From Firm-04 sp946413695 (GTDB lineage Bacteria > Bacillota > Clostridia > Oscillospirales > Ruminococcaceae): DNA of 64,000 nt. Positions 58,443 through 64,000 of this stretch are shown here, in pieces. How positions within the stretch are numbered: the first letter of the stretch is position 1; the number at the start of each line of letters is the position of its first letter. A program made the translations under genes and the position numbers. The notes beneath the pieces are model-generated. The model saw only the letters and a program-made list of their open reading frames with translations, was not told the origin of the DNA and did not search any database. The stretch lies in NCBI GenBank assembly GCA_946413695.1, contig CAMKLV010000009.1:1-64000 (forward strand), read 5' to 3'.

Positions 58443-58848
58443 TCTGATCCCCCCCGCTGAGATAAATTGTGCCGCCGACGGTAATCTGCATCTCGCGGAC
58501 GAGCCTGTCCAGCTTCGGGACATACTGCAGCTCGCCCGTCCGGATGCCGCGCAGATCGAAATGCGCCGCCGCGATTGTGCGCAGGATGCAGTCCTCTGCC
58601 CGCGCAAAAAGCTCTGCCGGATCGTAATCGGTGCGGCAGTGCATGCGCATCCGGATTGTCAGCCTGACATCCGCAGCATCCCCGAAGGAGGAGTTCACCG
58701 GCTCTCCGCAAAGCGTCTCCGCGCAGGCAGCCGTGACAAAAAACGGCACATGCGGCATGGGCTTCAGCACCTGCGGATATTCCGGATATGCGGGGATGCC
58801 TGCGGCGCGCAGCGCATCCATCAGGCGGCTGCTGACGGTCTCCGTCAT
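58432..58848 (-). CDS. Phage head-tail/tail-completion protein
   Basis: 138 aa. TETVSSRLMDALRAAGIPAYPEYPQVLKPMPHVPFFVTAAC and VRLTIRMRMHC...AELFARAEDCILRTIA have the layout of small tail-terminator proteins. It overlaps the upstream gene by 4 nt. Assignment from order and size. Confidence 0.6.
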   Translation of the reverse strand: MTETVSSRLMDALRAAGIPAYPEYPQVLKPMPHVPFFVTAACAETLCGEPVNSSFGDAADVRLTIRMRMHCRTDYDPAELFARAEDCILRTIAAAHFDLRGIRTGELQYVPKLDRLVREMQITVGGTIYLSGGDQNDN

Positions 58849-59204
58849 GTGCATCCCCCTTTTCCGGATTGCGCCGCAGCGAAGAAGAACGTATCATCGC
58901 GCAGCAGCGGCGCACATGCGGCACGGTATGTATTGACAAACTGCTCGACAAGATGAAATGCACCCTGTCCGCCGCCCGCGACCGTCCCCGCATAGGTCGG
59001 CACGGATTGTGTCATGAGCCTGCGATACTGCAAAAAGGCGCGCGCCGCCGCATAGAAATCGAGCCGCGGATCATCGGGGTCAGCACCGGCGCGCAGCTCC
59101 GCCCTGACGGCGTTCATCTCCGCCTCGGCAAGATCGCGCCACGGCTCTGCATCGGGCAGACTGATCAGCGCCTGAAAGAGCTGCATGACCTTTGCATCAT
59201 TCAT
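58845..59204 (-). CDS. Phage head-tail connector-like protein
   Basis: 119 aa helical protein (NDAKVMQLFQALISLPDAEPWRDLAEAEMNAVRAELRAGADPDDPRLDFYAAARAFLQYRRL), ending in a Cys/Gly-rich tail. It lies after the protease-like gene, where the gp6-type adaptor is expected. ATG 59204 overlaps the previous stop by 4 nt. Confidence 0.6.
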   Translation of the reverse strand: MNDAKVMQLFQALISLPDAEPWRDLAEAEMNAVRAELRAGADPDDPRLDFYAAARAFLQYRRLMTQSVPTYAGTVAGGGQGAFHLVEQFVNTYRAACAPLLRDDTFFFAAAQSGKGGCT

Positions 59205-60100
59205 CCGCGCCCCTCCGATCTCTGCGCCGCATCGCAGGAAAACGGCGATACCGATTTCTCCGCCGCAGGCAGCGCCTGCGCAAGCTGCGGCTTCTGCGAG
59301 ACAGGCTCCATGCTCATCATCAGCGATTGCCGGAGCGTCAGCAGCTCCGCGGTATCCATATGCAGCACAGACTTCGCAAGCTCCTTTGAAGTGCCATTCT
59401 CGCCCCAGCGATAGCAAAGCCGGATCACATCCCTGCGCAGCGATTCGGAAACGCGGTCGAGGAGACTGAGCGCATCGTCATAAGCCGCGCGCAGAATCTC
59501 AGTCTCGGCATCGCATGCAGTACCGCCGAGCGTCTTTGTCACACCTGCATGCCGCTGCGCGGGCACCGCGACAAAGCTCCACTCGTAGACATCGGTCACC
59601 TGATCGAGCGTTGTATAGCAGAGCGTGCCGCCGTAGGTGCGCCCCTTGATGTGGCTGCACGGCTTGTGCAGATGATTTTTGCCGCAGACCGAGCACACCC
59701 TTGCTCCGACGGCGCAGGAGATGCTGACCTCTTTCTTGATGCCCGCATCAATCTCGCGGATGAGATCGGCATTGCCCGCAGTACGCACCATGTAGGCGTT
59801 TGCCGCAAGGCAGCGATAGGGCTTTCCGGCCTTCGTGAGACGCTCCGGCTCGGTGCGCAGCTCTGTCCGGAAGATGCGCGCCGTCTGGTTTGCGGATTTC
59901 GGATTGTGGTCAAAGATGCCCGTCACGCCGACAAACCGCTTCTGAAGTTCCGCAAGCGCTGCATCGGAGAAGCAGTCGCCGTCGCGGTCGATCTCGTTGT
60001 CGCAGAGGATGAGGTCAAAGAGATAGACCTCATCGAGCGTGTGATTTCTGCGTGTAAATGCGTTGAGCTGCTCCAGCAGCATTTCGTTATTCTGATCCAT
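59201..60100 (-). CDS. Prohead protease-like protein with zinc finger
   Basis: 299 aa. YLFDLILCDNEIDRDGDCFSDAALAELQKRFVGVTGIFDHNPKSANQTARIF, then DAGIKKEVSISCAVGARVCSVCGKNHLHKPCSHIKGRTYGG and VYEWSFVAVPAQRHAGVTK. The pattern matches clostridial phage maturation-protease-like proteins, with an embedded Cys/His metal site. GGGAGGG precedes ATG 60100. It lies after the capsid gene, whereas proteases usually precede it. Confidence 0.68.
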   Translation of the reverse strand: MDQNNEMLLEQLNAFTRRNHTLDEVYLFDLILCDNEIDRDGDCFSDAALAELQKRFVGVTGIFDHNPKSANQTARIFRTELRTEPERLTKAGKPYRCLAANAYMVRTAGNADLIREIDAGIKKEVSISCAVGARVCSVCGKNHLHKPCSHIKGRTYGGTLCYTTLDQVTDVYEWSFVAVPAQRHAGVTKTLGGTACDAETEILRAAYDDALSLLDRVSESLRRDVIRLCYRWGENGTSKELAKSVLHMDTAELLTLRQSLMMSMEPVSQKPQLAQALPAAEKSVSPFSCDAAQRSEGRG

Positions 60101-60154
60101 AATCGCCCTCCCTGATAGAATTCCCGCCCGCACCGCCCCTTCTGATTTATGCGA

Positions 60155-61126
60155 TCAGGAGCTCTTGACACTCAGCACAGCCGCGGCACCTGCCATCAGC
60201 GGCTGGAACCCGATGCGCACCGAGACGGCAATGCGGTCGAGCTGGCAGTCGATGAGGCGGTCGGATTCGAGCAGCACATCGGAACCCGTGATGCAAGCGA
60301 GCGCAAAATCGCGCGAAATACCGATGACGGTCTTATCGTTGAGGGATGCGTCCTTGAACAGCTTTGCGCCGAACGGCAGGCGCACCTGACCCTTCGCGTC
60401 GATCGTGCGGTCGCGCATTTCGGTCATGGCGAGAATCTTCGCGACGGTCGCCGGTGAAGCAACCACCGTGGTCAGATCGTATGCGGAGAACTGCGCATAG
60501 AGCGTCGCAAGATCGTTATAGGTCAGCGTGGTGGTCGCAGAGCTGACCGGCGTGACCGAGTTCTTGATGACATCGAGCGCCTTGCCCGCGATTGCGCCCG
60601 CGAGCTTGTGACCGACCGCGCGCAGCATCACAGCAAATACGTCGATTCTCTGCTGCCGGATCGTCTCATAGGAGGCGGAAATCAGTCTGCCGTATTTGTC
60701 GAGCGCAATCGCCGCCGATTCGGTGATAACGGTCTTTTTGAGAGAGACGCCCTCCGCCGTTGTCGCGGAATACGCACCGTCCGTCTCATCGACCGAGAAG
60801 CCCTTGCAGCTGCTCGCGCTGACAGCGGATGCAGCGGCGGTCAGCTCCGGCAGAATGGATTCCTCCATGCCGCGCTTGATCGCTCTGCGGACGAATTCCG
60901 GAAAGAGCACCGCACTCTCGGTTGTGGTAAAGAACTTCTCAACCGGATCGCAGTTTTCGCCGCTCACATGGATATCGAAGCGCTTGAGCTGACGCTCGAA
61001 TGCATCGAGACCGGCAAGCTCGGTGCCTGCATACTGCGCAGAGGGATCGGCAGCCTCGAGCGCCTGCGTGAAGCTGCGGTTTGCGAGGTGATACATGCCT
61101 TTTTCAAGTCTGACAGAATCGTACAT
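60155..61126 (-). CDS. Major capsid protein of the second phage cluster
   Basis: 323 aa. The N-terminal helical part (MYHLANRSFTQALEAADPSAQYAGTELAGLDAFERQLKRFDI) is followed by an HK97-like core (VEKFFTTTESAVLFPEFVRRAIKRGMEESILPELTAA, LKKTVITESAAIALDKYGRLISASYETIRQQRIDVFAVMLRAVGHKLA) and C-terminal GSDVLLESDRLIDCQLDRIAVSVRIGFQPL. It is unrelated at a glance to the capsid of the first prophage. Confidence 0.82.
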   Translation of the reverse strand: MYDSVRLEKGMYHLANRSFTQALEAADPSAQYAGTELAGLDAFERQLKRFDIHVSGENCDPVEKFFTTTESAVLFPEFVRRAIKRGMEESILPELTAAASAVSASSCKGFSVDETDGAYSATTAEGVSLKKTVITESAAIALDKYGRLISASYETIRQQRIDVFAVMLRAVGHKLAGAIAGKALDVIKNSVTPVSSATTTLTYNDLATLYAQFSAYDLTTVVASPATVAKILAMTEMRDRTIDAKGQVRLPFGAKLFKDASLNDKTVIGISRDFALACITGSDVLLESDRLIDCQLDRIAVSVRIGFQPLMAGAAAVLSVKSS

Positions 61127-61178
61127 AGCAGTTCCTTTCTGCGGGGGATTCCCCCGTCTGCTGAAATGTTTGTGCGGC

Positions 61179-62357
61179 TCAGATTCCATGCTCCGCCTTT
61201 GTTTTGCGGTTGCGCAGTTCGATCTCCTCGGCCTGCGCATTCTTAAGTCTTGCGTCTGCGAGCTCGGTCTCGTCCTGCAGATTGATCATCTCCCAGATGA
61301 TTTCCGGCTCATCGGAAAAGCCCGCGCCGCGCAGCACGGCAACACCGATCTTCCGGAGAACGGGCGTCAGCACCCTGCGGAAGTATTCGAGCTCCGAGGT
61401 CAGGATATCCGCCTGCTGTGCAGACATCCGCTCCGTTGAGGACCATGTCAGCCCGAGCAGAAACGGCGGAATCGAAAGCTTCGCGACAATCTGCTCAAGC
61501 AGCTGCCGGACGGGCACATTCGTGTCAAAGAGCTGATTTTCCGCACCGATGACCTTGATCCCGATATCACCGACCGCGACAAAATCCTGCACCTCGCCGT
61601 ATTTTGCAGCGCGGATGCCGTTCTGCCATGTTTCGGCGATCTCCTGCGCATGCTCTTTTGCGAATGCGGCAGCATCGCCGTCCGGATGATAGGTCACGGC
61701 ATATCGAATATTGCCCGCGCGGTCATAGTTCTGCCCGATGCACTCATAGATGCGCAGCAGAATCTGCGAGACAGCGGGCAGTCCGCGCAGGACGGAGACA
61801 CCGCAGAGCGCCCCTGCAGGCGGATCGAGCGCCGCAAAGAGGATTCGCTCCGGATAGCGCAGCGGGACTTCATCGCCGCCCTGCATGACAGAGAATCTGC
61901 AGCTGCCGCTGCTGTCCGCCCCGACCTTCAGCAGCCCGGGATGCGCAGTCAGAAGTGCAGCAGGTACGCCGTTTTCATCGGGGATGATTTCGCCGACGGC
62001 ATTGCCGTAGGTCAGCAGGCTGTCGAGCATCTGATCGGCAAAGAGCTGCAGCGAGGTACCGGAGCAGTTGACCGGCACATGATTTGCAAACCGGTCGATG
62101 ATCTCCTGCGCCGCGGGATTCTCAGCCGTGAGCCGGAAACCGCCGGTCAGCCGGACAATTTTCCGGATTGCCGCATCAATGACCGGCACGGCAAAGCGCA
62201 GCGCATCATAGAGCTGATACTCCTGCGCGGGCAGGGAATCCGGCACACGCAGCGGCAGCGAGCTGACCGGTGCCGCACGCGGCGGAGCCAGCAGCAGCGG
62301 CACGCTCTCGGTGTGCACCGGATGCCGGTTTCTGCGGCGGAATTTCGGAAACGCCAA
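61179..62357 (-). CDS. Phage portal protein of the second cluster
   Basis: 392 aa. LRFAVPVIDAAIRKIVRLTGGFRLTA, LLTYGNAVGEIIPDENGVPAALLT, FAALDPPAGALCGVSVLRGLPAVSQILLRIYECIGQNY and LSIPPFLLGLTWSSTERMSAQQADILTSELEYFRRVLTPVLRKIG are portal signatures. The start is TTG 62357, 7 nt after AGGAGG. Confidence 0.86.
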   Translation of the reverse strand: MAFPKFRRRNRHPVHTESVPLLLAPPRAAPVSSLPLRVPDSLPAQEYQLYDALRFAVPVIDAAIRKIVRLTGGFRLTAENPAAQEIIDRFANHVPVNCSGTSLQLFADQMLDSLLTYGNAVGEIIPDENGVPAALLTAHPGLLKVGADSSGSCRFSVMQGGDEVPLRYPERILFAALDPPAGALCGVSVLRGLPAVSQILLRIYECIGQNYDRAGNIRYAVTYHPDGDAAAFAKEHAQEIAETWQNGIRAAKYGEVQDFVAVGDIGIKVIGAENQLFDTNVPVRQLLEQIVAKLSIPPFLLGLTWSSTERMSAQQADILTSELEYFRRVLTPVLRKIGVAVLRGAGFSDEPEIIWEMINLQDETELADARLKNAQAEEIELRNRKTKAEHGI

Positions 62358-62392
62358 TAAAACACCTCCTGTTTGATCTCTGCAAACGATTG

Positions 62393-63664
62393 TCACCGCC
62401 GGACGGCAGCGACATAGAACGCATCCTGCTTCGGCTGATCGAGCACGGTCGAAACGAAGTACCGGATATCGTCCATTGCGTGATCGTTTGCCTTGACGGG
62501 CATATCGCGCACCGCCCCGTCATCCCAGACATAGAGCGAAAACTCGCGGATCGTATCGGTGCAGTCCGGCGAAAAGAGGATCTCGCGGCTGCGCAGGGCG
62601 TCTGCCGTCCTGCGGATGCCGGAGAGCACATCATTTTTCGCAGGCACCACGCGATATTCCCCGTGTCTGCGGATGCATGCGATAAAGCTCGCGGCAGAGG
62701 GATCGACCACAATCTGCTCGATCGGGCGGTCACCTGCGAGCCTTCTCAGCGCCGCATAGTGTTCCTCGTCTGTTCTCGGGATACCGGCTTTGCGTGCGTC
62801 ATAGTAGCTTTCCGCGATGCGGTACCAGCGGTTCCGGCAAAGACCCCATAACCCGAACGAGGCTGGATTCATCGTACCGTAATCGCAGGAAATCACGTAT
62901 CGCGCAGCCGGTTCCGGCGGCACAGCGATATGCAGTCTTGGTGAGAACATCGGATAGACCAGCCCCTCTGCGGCGATCCAGAGCCCGCGGACATACCGGT
63001 CATAGAACACGCCGGAATAGAGCCTTTCGTAGCGTCTGCGGATCGCCGGTGTCAGCGAGGCGTTGTCGCGCATGGTAAAATGCAGATAGAGCGCGTTTTT
63101 TGCGTCCGCCTTTTTGATCCACTCCTGATAGAACCAGTGTGCAGGCGAAGCGGGATTGCACGAGAACCAGATTTTTGATCCCGGCACAGAGCATCTCGCC
63201 AGCGCCTGCTCGACAAACGAGCGCGGCATCAGCGCGACCTCATCAAAGAGAACGCCCGCGAGCGTCATGCCCTGAATGAGCGCAGCAGAGCTTTCGTCCT
63301 TGCCGCCGAAGCAGTAGAAGCGGTTGCATCTGCCGCCCATGCCGATCTCGACATACCCCTGCGTGCCCCGTTCCCTGACATAGAATCCGACAGCCCGCAG
63401 CAGCGCGAGCAACGGCTGCAAGAGATTGCGTTTGAGCGCGGTTTTGGTCTTGCCGCAGAGCGCAAAATTCTGCTGATGGTACTTTGCCGTCGCCCAGAAG
63501 ACGAACCCGAGCGAAAGCGCTGTGGTCTTGCCGGAGCGCACCGCCCCGTCACAGATCACCGCATCGTAATCGCGGGTTGCAGGCGCATTCCACCAGTTCA
63601 GCACTTTACGCTGTTTCGGTGAAAACGGCACCGGCATCGCAGGCATCCCCGGAATCAAGCGCAT
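62393..63664 (-). CDS. terL: Terminase large subunit of the second cluster
   Basis: 423 aa. PFSPKQRKVLNWWNAPATRDYDAVICDGAVRSGKTTALSLGFVFW holds Walker A (GAVRSGKT). AGVLFDEVALMP holds Walker B, and SKIWFSCNPASPAHWFYQEWI is the coupling motif. The nuclease part has YVISCDYGTMNPASFGLWG, EQIVVDPSAASFIACIR and NDHAMDDIRYFV acidic residues. GGAGGAGG precedes ATG 63664, giving a 59-nt overlap with terS. Confidence 0.93.
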   Translation of the reverse strand: MRLIPGMPAMPVPFSPKQRKVLNWWNAPATRDYDAVICDGAVRSGKTTALSLGFVFWATAKYHQQNFALCGKTKTALKRNLLQPLLALLRAVGFYVRERGTQGYVEIGMGGRCNRFYCFGGKDESSAALIQGMTLAGVLFDEVALMPRSFVEQALARCSVPGSKIWFSCNPASPAHWFYQEWIKKADAKNALYLHFTMRDNASLTPAIRRRYERLYSGVFYDRYVRGLWIAAEGLVYPMFSPRLHIAVPPEPAARYVISCDYGTMNPASFGLWGLCRNRWYRIAESYYDARKAGIPRTDEEHYAALRRLAGDRPIEQIVVDPSAASFIACIRRHGEYRVVPAKNDVLSGIRRTADALRSREILFSPDCTDTIREFSLYVWDDGAVRDMPVKANDHAMDDIRYFVSTVLDQPKQDAFYVAAVRR

Positions 63665-64000
63665 CCACCTCCTCCGTCTGACCGCCCTGCAGCGCCTGCA
63701 TGAGCGCCGCCGCCGCGGCAGCAGAATCGGCAGCACCGGCACATTCGAGCAGCTTTGTCATGGCACTGAGCCGGTCTGCGAGCTTGATCTCAATGCCGTT
63801 TTTATCGAGCTTGATGCCCGTGACATGAAAGAGATCGAGCGCGCGCAGTTCATCGGGCGTGATTTTCTCAGAAAATACGAGCTTTGCGGCATCATTTGCA
63901 TCACCGAACGCGAGCCTTGCGAGCCCGGCGGTGACAAGCCCCTGCAGCGGGAGCGCGGGCTGCGCTGCAAGCTGCGAGAGATACCGCCTGCAATAGGCAG
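63606..64000 (-). CDS. terS: Terminase small subunit (partial, 5' end outside window)
   Basis: 131 codons visible to the stop at 63606. RRYLSQLAAQPALPLQGLVTAGLARLAFGDANDAAKLVF, KITPDELRALDLFHVTGIKLDKNGIEIKLADRLSAMTKLLE resembles XtmA/Terminase_2-type small subunits near the oligomerisation region; the N-terminal DNA-binding part is beyond the edge. The C-terminal ~30 residues are acidic. It is directly followed by terL. Confidence 0.75.
   Translation of the reverse strand, partial: AYCRRYLSQLAAQPALPLQGLVTAGLARLAFGDANDAAKLVFSEKITPDELRALDLFHVTGIKLDKNGIEIKLADRLSAMTKLLECAGAADSAAAAAALMQALQGGQTEEVDALDSGDACDAGAVFTETA

Larger units (their letters stand above)
57157..64000. mobile_element. Second phage head-tail gene cluster (partial, possibly domesticated)
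   Basis: Nine leftward, tightly spaced genes from a small terminase (cut by the window edge) to a tail-hub-like gene. Tape measure, fibre, lysis and integrase genes are missing at the left end, where host genes begin after 114 bp. Codon use looks like the host's. The window does not show the other end. Confidence 0.8.

Overview
The window looks like chromosome of a spore-forming, fibre-degrading clostridium close to Ruminococcus (Oscillospiraceae). The evidence is GC-rich clostridial genes, sporulation genes (spoIIID, SpoIIM-like, SpoIIQ-like), and secreted proteins with type I dockerins, including a four-domain CBM35-GH26-dockerin-esterase. It also has a permuted GH3 beta-glucosidase of the kind known from ruminococci. 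This is inferred from gene content; no 16S is present.

Layout. 1-5198: core genes on + (spoIIID, pfkA, a tetrahydrofolate riboswitch with folT, proC, two membrane proteins), closed by a MITE-like element carrying a terminator. 5199-10611: the dockerin mannanase-esterase (-), a divergent AraC regulator, and a second secreted dockerin/beta-helix protein. 10617-43496: a complete-looking siphovirus-type prophage of about 33 kb, inserted at the 3' end of a tRNA-Leu(UAG) gene and bounded by a 24-bp direct repeat. Its integrase lies beside the tRNA. A divergent repressor/Cro switch is at 39.2-40.0 kb. Early and replication genes, a recombinase, a head module, tail genes, holin and endolysin then run leftward on -. 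Extra phage genes include a DEDDh exonuclease-BRCT protein, a GNAT acetyltransferase with a small partner, a stand-alone Spo0A-C-like protein, and a MuF-type head protein with a C-terminal zincin (HEAAH) domain.

43570-52903: host genes again: a hypothetical protein, GH3 beta-glucosidase, another hypothetical protein, a MarR-ABC-ABC heterodimeric exporter operon, GtrA, and a second MITE-like element. 52911-55327 (-): a LytTR response regulator and GHKL kinase, followed by a separately promoted 19-codon Trp/Leu/Pro-rich peptide gene ending at a strong terminator. This is a candidate peptide-signalling unit. 55552-57042: a SpoIIQ-like M23 protein and a lipoprotein.

57157-64000 (-, continues past the edge): a second, compact phage head-tail cluster (terS, terL, portal, capsid, protease-like, three connector/tail-completion genes, one tail-hub-like gene). 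It stops abruptly beside host genes, with no tape measure, lysis or integrase gene visible, so it looks like a remnant or domesticated element.

Start sites were chosen by Shine-Dalgarno position, so many CDS begin inside the longest open frame. All family assignments come from reading motifs, not from database searches.
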